From NCBI RefSeq assembly GCF_036884655.1, contig NC_088340.1, positions 30,504,001-30,568,000 on the forward strand: a DNA stretch of 64,000 nt. Reading direction: 5' to 3'. Shown here piece after piece: positions 19,880 to 32,204 of the stretch. A program made the translations under genes and the position numbers. This DNA is from Musa acuminata AAA Group. Its lineage: Eukaryota; Streptophyta; Magnoliopsida; Zingiberales; Musaceae. Under the pieces are notes generated by a model. It did no database searches. It worked only from the letters and a program-made list of their open reading frames with translations, and was not told the origin of the DNA. Positions within the stretch are counted from its first letter, which is position 1. Each line of letters begins with the position of its first letter.

Positions 19880-21435
19880 TTTAACAAATTCATACATTCG
19901 GACAGTTTAACATCTCTAATTCCCTTCTAATGAAATCAAATTGTTCTTCATTTAATGGTTTTATAAAGATATCGACTAATTAATATTTTGGATCAATAAA
20001 CTCTAATATTACATCATGATTATTAACAAGATCTCATATGAAGTGATGCCTAATGTCAATGTATTTAGTTCTAAAGTGTTGGATAGGATTTTTTGCTAAG
20101 CATATTGCACTAGTGTTATCACACTTTATAGGTATGTTTTTCATGTCAATTTCATAATCCTTTAAAGTATTTTTTATTCATATAACTTGAGCACAGTATG
20201 CACCTGCAACTATGTACTTAGCTTCGGTTGTAGATAATACAATCGAGTTTTGTTTCTTGGAAGACCAAGAAACAAGTGCGCGTCCTAAAAATTAACACAT
20301 TCTGGATATGCTTTTTCTATCTAAACTACATCCAGCAAAATCCGCATCAGTATAACCAAGCAATTCAAAGTTTTTAGATTTAGGATACCAAAATCCTAGT
20401 TTAGGAGTTCCTTTTAGGTATCTAAATATTCGTATTTATGGTTTTGGTCCAAAAATATTTGGGTAGGCTATGTTCATTTAACATGGTTCTAGTCATTTCT
20501 TATAAGTTTCTATTCTTACTTTCTACTACTCCATTTTGTTAAGGATTTCTTGGAGTAGAGAAGTTATGGTTGTATCCATTAGATTCACAAAATTCTTGGA
20601 AATCATGATTTTGAAATTCACCACCATGATCACTTCATATTGACGAAATCATAACGCCCTTTTCATTTTGAACTAGTTTATAAAACATAGAGAAATACCT
20701 AAAGCAATCACTTTTGTGTGCTAAAAAGTAAATCCATGTGCATCTACTAAAATCATCCACAATGATGAATGTGTATTTGCTATCTCCTAGGCTTGATGCA
20801 GCAATTGGTCCGAACAAGTCCATATGGATCAATTGTAAAGGTCTAGAGGTGCTTATTTGGTTCTTAGGTTTGAAGCTACCTTTTATTTGTTTTCTTAGTT
20901 GACATACATCACACACATTATCTTTGACAAACTTGATATGAGGAATTCCTCTTATAAGTTCTTTAGATTAAATTTGAGAGATTAGTTTCATGCTAGCATG
21001 ACCTAATCTCCTATGCCAAAGCCAAGCATCGTCATTCAAAACCGAAAAGCATATTTCATTATATAGATCATTAATGTTGATAATGTATACATTATTTTGT
21101 TTTAAGGCAATCATAGATGTGTTTTTTTTGGGTTTTTTAATAATGCAAGTATTAGATTCAAATTTAATGATGTATCCTTTATCACATAATTGATTAATGC
21201 TTAAGAGATTATGCTTTAAGCCATCAACCAATAATATATATTCAATAAAGAAGTTAGATTTATTACCTATGGTTCCTTTGCTAATGATTTTACCCTTGTT
21301 GTTGTCTCCAAAGGTGACATATCCTTCGTCTATGCTAGTAAGCTTAGAGAATTAAGATAGATCTCCGATCATATGCCTTGAGCATCCACTATCAACGTAC
21401 CATCTCTTGCTCCTAGCTTGTGATGATACATTTTT
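19880..21435 (-). pseudogene. Sirevirus pol remnant: protease, integrase N-half, RNase H (E2)
   Basis: In frame after gag on the minus strand: the protease site WYVDSGCSRHM (about 21390), then GAG-pre-integrase with LWHRRLGHASM (about 21010) and CDVCQLRKQIKGSF. The integrase core follows with HMDLFGPI (first Asp), SDHGGEF (second Asp, near 20630) and NGVVESKNR (Glu). At about 20430 the sequence jumps straight to the RNase H lead-in (FRYLKGTPKLGFWYPKS). The rest of integrase and all of reverse transcriptase are deleted. RNase H continues to DFIRRELEMLNCPNV near 19900. Many stops are present. The 19546-19880 stretch downstream is untranslated sequence with repeated CACAACCTTAT. Confidence 0.8.
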
Positions 21436-23010
21436 CTATAAATTTTTAGGTACCCATTTGACCTTGGGTGCCTCAAAAATCGATCTACATAGCTTATCAT
21501 ATTTCATTGAGTCATTTGAGATTCTTTTAGGAATCCAAATCAATTTATGTGGACTACATTTCTTAAATGGACAATGATAAGCTACATGCCCAAGTTTGCA
21601 ACAAAAGTTACATTTGTTTTGGGATGAAACATGCAAAGTAGGGCCATTAACAAAGGTAGTTGGATTTTGGTGAGAGCTACACACAAATCCGATTCTGCCT
21701 TTCCTATAAACGTGACCCTTATTGGCAAAGATCATATTCAAGGACTTGCTACCAACCTTAAATTTTTTTAAGGTTTCTTTGAATAGCAAGTTTTCCTTTC
21801 TAAGTATTTCTAGTTCATCACATTTCATACATGGAGCTAAACTATCATTGTGCTCAACTTTTAATCTATTGTAATCGTTAACAAGAGAATCATACTCCTT
21901 TTTTAACAATTTATATTTTTTACTAATTGATTTGCATTCATCAAATAAATCATGAAAAGTATTTAATAGTTCATTAAAGAAAAAATTTGCATCAAATGAA
22001 CTTGTTACCTCATCTCCAATGGCCATTAGTGCATAGTGAGCAACTTGCTCGGTGATGGTATGCTCTTCTTCGGATGCACTTGAGTCATCCCATGTTGCTT
22101 TAAGAGCCTTCTTCTTTGATTGCCTCTTCTTGGCTAGGGGACATTCGCTCTTGTAATGTCTCAGTTTCTTACATTCGTAGTATATTACTTGATCTTTCTT
22201 AGGTTCAAATTTATTTTTAGTGTCATTTTTAAATTTGTTCTTTTTTATGAATTTTTTGAATTTTCTTGTTAAGAGTGTCAAGTCTTCATCAAGGTCCTCA
22301 TCACTTGAGTTTTCTTTCAAGTGGTCTTCTTGGGTTTTTAATGTTATATTTTTTTTGTCCTTTGGAAGGGTGTCCTCAAGCTCTTTATGAGCTTTATAAG
22401 TCATCTCATAGGTTATTAGTAACCCAATTAGTTCTTCGAGAGGAAAATTATTTAGGTCTCTAGCATCTTGAATGGCCGTGACTTTAGGGTCCCAACTCTT
22501 TGGAAGGGATCTTAAAATTTTATTAACAAGTTCAAAATCTGAGAAACCTTTACCAAATCCTTTTAAACCATTGACAACATCTGTAAATCGGGTGTACATG
22601 TCTCCAATGGTCTCACTTAGTTTCATTCGAAACAACTCATAAGTATGCACTAAAAGATTAATTTTTGACTCCTTCATTCTACTAGTGCCTTCATGAGTCA
22701 CTTCGAGTGTGTGCCAAATATCAAAAGCAGTCTCACAAATAGACATATGATTAAACTCATTTTTATCTAAGACACAAAACAAGGCATTCATAGCCTTTGC
22801 GTTTAAAGCAAAAGTCTTCTTTTTCAACTCATTCCAATCGTTCATTAGAAGAGAAGACTTTTGAAAGTCATTTTCTATAATATTCCATAATTCGAAATCT
22901 ATTGAAATTAGGAATATCCTCATTGTAGTCTTCTAATATGTGTAATCCGTCCCACTGAACATGGGCGGATGTATAATTGAATGACCCTCTAGGTTGCCAG
23001 CAAATGTCAT
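21436..23010 (-). pseudogene. Sirevirus gag with early stop (E2)
   Basis: Starts at ATG 23010 (MTFAGNLEGHS). After MFSGTDYTY, a Trp codon is TAG (22933-22935), leaving a 495-residue open frame from 22923 to 21436. Next come the retrotransposon gag core (FALNAKAMNALFCVLDKNEF, LRSLPKSWDPKVTAIQ), an acidic linker, a first knuckle that has lost its leading Cys (YYECKKLRHYKSEC), and an intact second knuckle CNFCCKLGHVAYHC. Gag ends at TAG 21436-21438 and the same frame runs on into protease. Confidence 0.85.
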
Positions 23011-23046
23011 CTCTCTTAGGTTTAAAACCAAATGAGAGTGAATCTT

Positions 23047-23060
23047 GCTATGATACCAAT
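23047..23060 (-). other. Primer-binding site (E2)
   Basis: On the minus strand ATTGGTATCATAGC directly follows the 5' LTR end CCTAACA; one base differs from the initiator-Met tRNA complement. Confidence 0.8.
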
Positions 23061-24081
23061 TGTTAGGATCAAGAGCAGCATTAAGAAGGGGGGTGAATTA
23101 GTGCAGTAGAAAACTTTCCTGATTTCATAAAAATATTCGTTTCGATTAAAACTGATTCCGACGAAAATGGTTTTGATTCAATCTGTTTATGAGGGAATAT
23201 GAACTTGAAAGCTTTCGTAAAAGTGTAATAGAGGATTAAGGAGATTTGTAATAATGTAAATTGAACAAATGAAAAGCAAACCAGAATTTAGAGTGGTTCG
23301 GTCAATATGACCTACATCCACTTTTGGATTCCTTCTCTGACAACGTCTTTGGCCCACTAAAGGCCTTCCTTCAATAGGCGAAGGCCAACCACCTTTTATA
23401 GTTCTTTCTCCTTTTGCTGGGTTTAGGAGACAACCCTTACAAGTCTCACTCCTCTTTCTTGGATGGTTATAAGGCTAAGAGATGAAGGAGGAGAACTCTT
23501 CACTTTTATAACACTTTAAGACTCAAGAACTCAAGATTATGCCAATAGTTTTCATGCCCTTTTATGCAAAAAAGGGTGGGGTTTTTATAGGCCCCAATGG
23601 CTTCAAAATTGGAGCCAAAATATGTCTCATCCTGGATTTCTGGGATACTGGTAGTACCACAACCATTACTGGGCGGTACCATCGCTTGACCGAGCTCTAG
23701 CGGTACCACCGCCTGACAGGGATGGTACCATCACTAGCAACATTAATTGCCAGCGGTACCACTGCTCAGTCTAGGCAGTACCATCGCCCAAAAATCCTAG
23801 GGCACTGCTTTTCAAGCGGTGCCACGCCGGCTATGTTTTTAGGAGCTGAATTGGCTACTCAATTTGGCCCAATTCAGCCTTATTATAGGCCTAGTTGGCC
23901 CCTAATTAAGTTAGTGGGATTACCTCTCAATCCTAATTTAATTTACACTCTAACTACAATAATTAAGATATAATTATAGTATTTCTTATTCCAGTGCGTC
24001 AATTGCTCTTCCGGCGAGCTTCCGATGTACTTCCGGCGAACATCCGACAAACTTTCGGTAATGTTCCGACGGACTCCCAAC
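23061..24081 (-). repeat. E2 5' LTR, part inside of the outer Angela insertion
   Basis: Minus-strand Sirevirus LTR. It opens TGTTAGGATC on the plus strand and contains a decayed palindrome array (about 23648-23830). It is cut at 24081 by an Angela LTR. The target CCAAC (24077-24081) is repeated at 54024-54028, where the LTR resumes. Confidence 0.85.
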
Positions 24082-25573
24082 TACTAGTCATAGGTGCCTA
24101 GCAAGCCAATCACGTGAGTGATGGCACGTGTGACTTGATACAGAATCTTTTTGCTTATTATATTTTGGCGTATATCACTTTATAACTATTGCATATGTGC
24201 ATATATATATTGTGATGTCTTTAGATTTATGCAATGGGAATCGGATCGTGATGAGATCACGAAAATGAGATCGATTCACCTTTAAACACATATCCTAAAT
24301 AATCCCGGTCATAGGTTACTCGAGAGGGACATCGTGATAACCGGACAGACTGGTGTGCTGTATACCCGTCTATATGATGGATGCAGCTGGTCTCATAGCT
24401 GCTCGTGTAGGGACACTAGGGATACAGTACAGGTGCTCATTGGAGAATGAGTTCACTAATTGATCCGCTTACAGAATGCTGGATGGTTGATGATGCCTTA
24501 TTGTCAGACAGCGATTCCGTAGTCCTAGTTGTATATCTGGTCCTTAGACTTGAGACACCAAGGATGTCCTGTATGAGTGCTCCACTCTTTGATACCAGAC
24601 TTATAGGTTTGGCTGTCCCAGATCTAGTACAGTTGGTCATTGGGAGTGGTAGTCGACCTTACGAGGGCTATTGAGTGTCGATAGAGGATCATCCACTCTC
24701 GGCGTCATGAGAGGAATATCCCATGTGTTCTCGCTCAGACAAATCCCTGGCCAAGGTCATTCGGGTTGAGAGAGAAAGAGTTCTCCGGGAGAATCTGATT
24801 AGAGCGAGACTCAAGTAGAAACCGTATGGGTCTGACAACACCATGCTCGATATACGGTCTCTGGGATATTAGATGGATGAGGGACTATAGGTACACGGTA
24901 ACTGAGGATAAACAGGTCCAATTGATTGGATTCCCCTGTATCGTCTGGGGACTATGGCGTAGTGGCCTAGTACGTCCATAGTCGATGAGTCGAGTGAATT
25001 ATTACAGAGATAATAATTCACTGAGTTAGAAGGAGTTCTGATAGGTATGACTCACGGCCAGCTCGATATTGGGCCTAGAGGGTCACACACATATAGTAGG
25101 CATTGCGATGAGTGGAGGTTCGGATATGAGATATCCGACGGAGCCCTTGTCTTATTGGATGCAGATCCAATACCCACTAGGGGAGGACCCATTAGGGTTT
25201 GACAAGGGACCTCTATAAATAGGAGGGATTCAGAGCCTCATAGGCTAGAGTCTTTGCTTGCCTTTCCTATTCTCCTCTCCCTCTCCACCTCAGAGCAGGC
25301 CTGGAGTTTTGAGGAGCGTCGTCGCAACCCTGCTGTGTGGATCACTACTAGAGAGGAGGACGCTTGACCTCCTTCACTCTCTCCTAAGGATCTGCAAGGA
25401 AACAGGGATATACGATCTCCCTAGGTAACACAATCTACTCTATACGCAGTTTTGAGTTTCGCGGATTTTGCGCACCAATCTTCGCACGACGACGAACATC
25501 TTTTTGGAATCGGGGATTTTGTTTTCTTGTTCTTCCGCTGCGCATGTGATGTCGCCCCCAAGATTTCCCAACA
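24082..25573 (+). repeat. Outer Angela 5' LTR
   Basis: A 1492-bp LTR that starts TACTAGTCATAGG (TG mutated to TA) and ends TTTCCCAACA, followed by the primer site GTGGTATCAGAGCC at 25574. TATA box CTCTATAAATAGG lies near 25212-25224. Confidence 0.9.
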
Positions 25574-27112
25574 GTGGTATCAGAGCCAGGTTGTTCGTGC
25601 GAATGATTGGTTTTGAACTGCGTGTGTTGTGTTTAGGAAGAATTTTGATGTCAAAATCGTTGACGCAAAAACAAGGAAGGGCAGCAACAGTTGCTGCCCT
25701 CGATCTGCGTGCGTGCACAGGGGCTGCATCGCCGGCCGGCGGCCTGCTTGCAGCAGGCTTGCGTACGGCGGGGCTGGCAACCCGCGGGCAGAGGCGCCTG
25801 CGGCCGCTGCTCCCGGTGGCGAAACCCCCCCCCCCCCCCCATAGGGGCGGCCGCCCGGTGGGACAGCACCACCTGCAGGCGTTGCCCCACCGGCAGAACC
25901 GTCTGCGGGGGGCACCCATCTGCAGCGGCAGCGCCACTTGCAGGCGGCAACCGCACGCGGGGGGCACCCATCTGCAGTGGCAGCGCCGCCAGCGGGCATG
26001 CCGCTTGCAGGCGAGGGCAGCGCCCTCGCCCCGTTGCATAGGCCGCCGCTAGCAGGGTGGCCGCGGCGACAGTAGTAAGAGGGAATTAGGGTTTTGGGCA
26101 AAAAGATAGTTTTGCCCCTGTGAATTTGAGAAATTCTAGTTTCTATCTAAATTAAGAAAATACCCTTAGGAATTGAGAAATTCCCTACATGTCCCTGATT
26201 TCAGAAAATATTAATTAATTAAAAGGTTTAGTTGATTATTATTTTTATTATTATCTAGTAGTCCTATATGATGATGATTATTTATACATGTGATGTATGA
26301 TGTGTTGACGGATGATCATGGACCATGTGATGTGTGTACTCGTGATTATTATTATTGAGGTCTGCGTGCCTCCATTATATTTCTCGTTTATTGTTGGGCC
26401 TGCGTGCCTATGATTAAGTTGTAATCACATGAGGAGGCACAGCGGGAGCGTGGATGCGATAGCGGGACCCACGAGACGGATGATCGTGATGCATGAAGAT
26501 GCATCAAGATGTTGACGGAACCGACGAGGACGAGATGGACGATCACAAGGCATGGAGATGCACCGTTGCACGCATAGATTTTGATGTGAGTGATTAGGCC
26601 TACTGGCTCGGGCCTAATCATATTAGGTTGTGGTCCATGATCATCTGGTGTGATTGCTTATACACATATTAGATATGTATATATATTTACATGCGATGTA
26701 GATATATATTAAATATGTATATGTGTGACATGTCATATTAGGAGACCAAATCATAGAAACATCTCTCGATAATATTAAGTCGGTAAACGTAAGGCAATTA
26801 GATTGACCCACGTGGCCTTCCATCGTTATAAGTAGGAACCGATCCCCGGTATAGGTTGAGTTGGTCGAGTCCCTCGAGACTCACCTATATCGCGATTCGC
26901 TATCTTGCTTATGACATAGAGATGTCACCGGTGACCTGAGGGCATGGTATGCTTGGTCGAGTCCCTCGAGGGTATATCATCAAATCAGACCCATCTTGTA
27001 ACGAAGGTGTTGACTTAACCGAGCATCATGGTTGGTCGAGTCTCTCGAGGCCATAGTGATTCGGAGGCCGAACAGGATGGGAATCACAAGGAGTTGTGAT
27101 CGGCAAGAGTTG
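25574..27112 (+). other. Outer Angela leader, first part
   Basis: Untranslated leader between primer site and gag. About 25680-26075 is an extremely GC-rich block with a C-run at 25828-25841. It is open in several frames on both strands simply because stop codons are rare in it. Farther on are copies of GGTCGAGTCCCTCGAG (near 26863, 26955 and a variant near 27034). The chromovirus target AGTTG is at 27108-27112. The remainder of the leader, with a fourth motif copy near 48013, is at 47988-48224. Confidence 0.7.
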
Positions 27113-27498
27113 TGTTAGAACCCTTGCAGATTCTAAACTTGGGGTTGATCTCTTTAGGGGATCGACCTCCTTGGAACTCTATAGGGGTTCCTCCCTTCAA
27201 GTTGCTGCTCAAAGGCTGCAGAAAAGATTCATCTATTGCTTATGAAAGAGAAGGAATACATGGCTATTTATAGGGCTTCTAAACCCTAACTCCTAATAGG
27301 ACTCCTACTCAATACTCTTATTCCCTTACAACTCCTAATTCTTCTCTAAGAAAAAACCTCCTAACAGAATGTCTCTCTCAATTAGGACTCTCCTAGCTAG
27401 AGTCCTAACAGAATGTCCCTCTCAATTAGGACTCTCCTAGCTAGAGTCCTAACATAATGTCCCTCTCAATTAGGACTCTCCTAGCTAGAGTCCTAACA
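27113..27498 (-). repeat. Chromovirus 3' LTR (copy 2)
   Basis: A 386-bp LTR. The partner 5' LTR is 298 bp; the difference of 88 bp equals exactly two extra copies of a 44-bp unit at the inner end. Confidence 0.9.
27366..27497 (-). repeat. Triplicated 44-bp unit at an LTR terminus
   Basis: Three near-identical 44-bp units (27366-27409, 27410-27453, 27454-27497), each ending in CCTAAC just before A, as the LTR itself does. Only one unit is present in the partner LTR (47938-47981) and in copy 1. Confidence 0.92.
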
Positions 27499-27529
27499 GA
27501 CCCGCCCTCTTCAAATTGGCCTTGTCCTC

Positions 27530-30500
27530 AAGGCTGAGATTCCATGAACTTAGGGAACCGGGTCTTTAGCTCCTCATATGGTTCCCATGTGGCGTCTTCA
27601 AGTGGTAGATTATTCCAATGCACTAGTACTTCAGTAGAGGGATGTCGGCGACGCATCACGATCCTGCGATCGAGGATGGCTTGTGGTTGGGCTTGAATAA
27701 CTCCATCCTCAGTTGTGTTGGGTAGTTGGATCTGGGGTGACTCGTGTTCTCCCAACTTGGGCTTTAGGCATGATACGTGGAAGACAGGGTGAATTTTGGC
27801 ATCCTCATGTAATTTAAGTCTGTACGCCACGGCTCCAATACGCTTTGTGATCTGATAGGGCCCATAAAAACGTGGGGATAGCTTCATGGAGGCTCGAGTG
27901 TTGATAGAGAGTTGCTTGTATGGTTGTAGGCGAAGATAAACCCAATCTCCTACTGAAAATTCTCTTTCGCTTCATCATGTGTCGGCTTGCTGCTTCATTC
28001 TGGCTTGAGCGATAGAGAGATTATCTTTTAACAGTTGTAAGAGTTTGTCCCTATCAATCAATTCTTGGTCAACCTGATCTACCTTGGCGGAGCCAATTAC
28101 ATACTTTGGAATCACAGGGGCTGGTCGACCATACAATGCTTCATAAGGGGTACATTTTGTAGATGAATGATATGTAGTATTATACCACCATTCGGCCCAG
28201 GGAAGCCATTTCGCCCACTCTTTTGGTCGGTCGCTAGTGAAACACTAGAGGTACGTCTCTAAGCACCTATTTACCACCTCTGTTTGGTCGTTAGTTTGTG
28301 GATGATACGCTGTGCTCATCTTGAGTTTAGTGCCTTGTAACTGAAATAACTCGGTCCAAAATTTACTAGTGAAGATCCTGTCATGATCACTTACGATGGA
28401 CCTTGGCATCCCATGTAGTTTAACAATATTTTTTATGAAAATCTGGGCAATACTAGCAGCAATGTAGGGATTTCTCACAGCACAAAAATGAGCATATTTC
28501 GTAAGTCGATCAACCACCACGAGAATCGTGCTTTTACCTTTGGAAGATGGCAGCCCTTCAATGAAGTCCATGGAGATGTCAGTCCACACTGAGTCTGGTA
28601 TGGGCAGTGGTTGTAGCTTCCCTGGATTTGCCACAGTTTCACCCTTGTGCTGTTGACATACATCACATTGTGCCACATATTCAGCAATAATTATTTTCAT
28701 CCCTCTCCAATAAAAATTTTGCTTCACTCTTTTATAGGTTCTTAGGAATCCAGAGTGCCCTGCTGAAGGTATGGAGTGCATTTCATGCAAAATGATTGTG
28801 ATGCAAGGGGAGTCAGGTATAAGCACAATGCGACCTTTGTAGCATAGATCCCTCGAATCCCAGGTGTAGTGGGCTATTGCACTTGGATCCTCCTCCAATT
28901 TTTTTATGATGTTGCTGATCTCTGGATCCTTCTTCCATTCTTCCCTAATATCCTCGAGGAGACTGGTGGTAGGAAGGGAGATGGTTGAAACCTTAGCTTG
29001 TTTAGGTAGCCATGAGAGTGCATCTACAACAACATTTTCTTTCCCCTTTTTATAAATAATTTCATAATCAAATCCAAGAAGTTTGGTTACCCATTTTTGC
29101 TGCTCAGGGGATGATATCTTTTGCTCCAAAAAGTACTTGAGGCTTTTATGGTCAGTTTTAATTTGAAATCGTCGGCCGATCAGGTAGGGTCTCCACCTCG
29201 TTACTGCGTGTACAATGGCAAGCATCTCCTTATCATATACTGACATGTTTTGATGGGAGGGAGATAATGCCTTGCTAGTGTATATGAGTGGTCGACAATT
29301 TTGCATGAGAACGGCTCCAATTCCTACTCCAGATGCGTCGGCCTCAATGATGAAGGGTCTATTGAAATCTGGTAGCGCAAGCACCGGCGTCGTTGTCATG
29401 GCTGCTTTAAGTTTGTTGAAGGCAGCAGAGGCTTTGTCTGACCATTGAAAAGCATCTTTTTTCAGTAAAGAAGTTAGTGGTGCACTGATCTTCCCATAGT
29501 CCTTAACAAAATTTCGATAGTAGCCCATTAGTCCAAGGAACCCCCGCAGTAATTTCACGTTTGTAGGTTTCGGCCAGCCTTGCATTGCCTCAATTTTTAT
29601 TGGGTCTACCGCCACTCCTTCTTTTGATATTATATGCCCAAGGTACTCTACTTTTTGCTGGAGAAAGCTACACTTTGGTTGCTTTACAAAAAGAGTATTC
29701 TCCCGAAGGATCGTCAAAACAATCCGTAAATGCTGAAAGTGAGTCTCAAGAGAAGGGCTGTAAACGAGAATATCATCGAAAAATACCAGCACAAATTTAC
29801 AAAGAAAGCTTTGAAAAATATCGTTCATGAGACTTTGAAAGGTTGAAGGAGCATTAGTGAGTCCAAAAGGCATTACCAAGAATTCATAATGGCTATTATG
29901 TGTGCGAAATGCAGTTTTTGGAATGTCATCGTCACATACCCGAATTTGGTGGTAACCGAATCGGAGGTCCAACTTCGTGAAGACTCGAGCTCCTTTTAAT
30001 TCATCAAGAAGTTCATCCATCACTGGTATTGGGTACTTGTCCTTGACGGTGATGCCATTTAAAGCTCGGTAGTCGATGCACATCCGCCAAGTTCCATCCT
30101 TCTTGCGTACAAGTAGCACCGGTGAGGAATAGGGGCTGCAACTTAGCCGAATCACCCCTGTTTCAAGCATCTCCTTTACGATCTTTTCAATTTCATCTTT
30201 CTGGAGGTGAGGATATCGGTACGGTCGAGTGTTCGCTGGTGGCTTGCCCGGAAGGATTGGAATTTGATGGTCATGTTGCCGAGAAGGAGAAAGACTGCGC
30301 GGTTCAGCAAATATGTCGGCAAATTCAGTAAGCAATTGGGCAAGATTTTGATCTTCAATTTCTATTTTCTTCTCTTCTTGTTGTGGCTGGAGATGCATCA
30401 AAAAGCCACTATTTACCTTGTGCAAAACTTTCTCCATTCGTTGGGTCGAAACAATGGTAACGTTGCTTCCGCGCTTCCCGCGTAGGATGATCTGTTTGCC

Positions 30501-30540
30501 CTTACAGTAGAATTTCTTAATTAATTTAGAAAAGTTCCAA
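27530..30540 (-). pseudogene. Chromovirus pol: RT, RNase H, integrase, chromodomain
   Basis: Polymerase and integration enzymes of the chromovirus, read right to left. A 730-residue open frame (30437-28245) holds reverse transcriptase (LVRKKDGTWRMCIDYRALN, LDLRFGYHQIRV, catalytic FFDDILVYS near 29770) and RNase H (IIEADASGVGIGAVL, TDHKSLKYFLEQ). The integrase zinc finger is HEMHSIPSAGHSG...CDVCQQHKG, and the core has MDFIEGLPSS, VSDHDRIF and QTEVVNRCLE. It stops after CLETYL at 28245. Homology goes on through further stops near 27975 to a C-terminal frame (27887-27528) with the GPYQI motif and a chromodomain (VHWNNLPLEDATWEPYEEL). Chromodomains steer insertion to heterochromatin. The integrase has SDHD where SDRD is usual. 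Confidence 0.88.
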
Positions 30541-30545
30541 GAGAC

Positions 30546-32154
30546 TATTGAATCTCATATTTTGATGATGAAACCACTTGATATGTGTTTATAATTTAAA
30601 TTATATTTTGAGTGATGCAGGTCTACTCGATCAGGATTAGATAGTTAACGCAGGAGGAATTGACGTTGCGCCGGAGGAGATCACATCAAGATATTGGATG
30701 GCAGAAGGCTTCAGACGTCGGGCATCGGGCCAAGGAGAGAGAATTTGCGCCAAGGATATCGGGGTTGCGGAGGTCAACCACCGATTGGGCAACAAGCCAC
30801 AAGAGAGGACGATGCACCGAAGAATCGGACGAAGCGCCAACCAATGACGTGCCGGGCAACAAAATGTCAATTCGCGTTGTAATAATTGTCTAGATCGGAG
30901 TAGAGTTTTAGCTTTGTGTGTGCAGGATTAACTACGATAACGACGAAGACATAAAGCAAAACAAAGTGTCGGAGTCAAGCACGAAGGATTCATTGCGAGT
31001 TCGAGAGTTCGACGGAAGTCCGAAGGTTCGTCGGGAATGCTGCCGAAACTAGCCGAGAATGAGTAGGGAGCTTGCCGAAGGGTTTTTCGGAAGCTCGCCA
31101 GAAGGTTCGTTGGAAGTTCGCGGAGCTCGCCGAGAAAGATCGGAGCTTGCCGAAGAAGCTCGTTGGAACTCGTCAAGATCAAATCGTGAAGTCTAGGAGC
31201 TTGCCGGGAGTCCGCAGAATGGTTTCCGAGAGTTTATCGGAAAACCGTCGGAAGTTCATCGGAAGCTCGCCGGAAGAAGTCTTGACTTACGGACTTTGTA
31301 ATAGCTTAGAAAATGTCTTTAAATTCATAGTTAGTACGTTACTTAGGGTTAGGATTAGGTGTTAATCCTATAAACCAAGTAGGGGCCAATTGGGCTCTAG
31401 TTCGGACTGGTTTGGGCCAATTTTGGAGCCCAACCAGTGAGCTGAAATAGTGTAGGTGGTGGCACCGCCAGATTTGGCAGTGGCACCACCTAGCACCCGA
31501 GAGCTAGGCGATGGCACCGCCTGGGCTGGGCGGTGGCACCGCCCAGCACCCGAGAGCTGGGCGGTGGCACCGCTTGGTTGGGCGGTGGCACCGCCACCAT
31601 CGGGAACCAAAGAGAATTCAAATTTTGGTGCCCAAATTTGAATCCTCTTGAGGCCTATAAATACCCCTCAAATCTCAGCTGAGATCACAACCTTTTGAAA
31701 AGCAATAGTTTGAGTTAAGAGCCTTAGAATAGTCTTTGCAAGCCTTGTTTTTCATATTGCTTAAGTGTTCACCTCCTCCCATCTTGTTGAAAAGAATTGT
31801 AAGAATGTGAACCACTTGTAAAGGTTGTAAGAGGGGTATTAGTCCTTCCCCTACAAGAAATTTGCTAGTAGAAGTTGGAAGCCTCTTCGAAGAAGGCTTC
31901 GTAAGTGGATGTAGGTCATTTTGACCGAACCACTTTAAAATCTGCGTTATCTGGTTTGCATCCTACTCTTGCCATTTACATACTGCAAACTTCTCTACTT
32001 AGTTACTACACTTCCATACGTTTCTAAGTTATCAAGCTTCTAAAATCGGTTTCCATTGATATTACTTTTCATTGTACGAAAGATTTATCAAAACCGAAGT
32101 TTTAATCCGCTGCACTAATTCACCCCCCCTCTTAGTGCCGCTCCGATCCTAACA
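30546..32154 (+). repeat. E3 5' LTR
   Basis: A 1609-bp LTR opening TATTGAATC (TG mutated to TA) and ending CCTAACA. CGGAAG-rich repeats lie at about 30995-31275. Five copies of the GGCGGTGGCACCGCC-type palindrome lie at 31454-31604 and TATAAATA at 31656-31663. The partner LTR has four palindromes and is 50 bp shorter, the size of one unit plus spacer. Confidence 0.9.
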
Positions 32155-32168
32155 ATTGGTATCAGAGC
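32155..32168 (+). other. Primer-binding site (E3)
   Basis: ATTGGTATCAGAGC, an exact complement to the 3' end of initiator-Met tRNA as I recall it, directly after the LTR. Confidence 0.88.
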
Positions 32169-32204
32169 CCGGTATTTCTCATTTCGGATTTACACCCGAG
32201 AGAA

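Noticed and set aside
24447..24674. MSSLIDPLTECWMVDDALL ORF, repeated at 35303, 42583, 52894 and 55584
   Set aside because: Same position in every Angela LTR; a non-coding LTR region read in one frame, varying in length and end between copies.
25440..26101. Several overlapping 100-220-residue ORFs, also at 36243-37131
   Set aside because: Five frames are open at once because the Angela leader block is extremely GC-rich; the frames are not kept between the two copies and end in low-complexity Ala/Arg/Gly.
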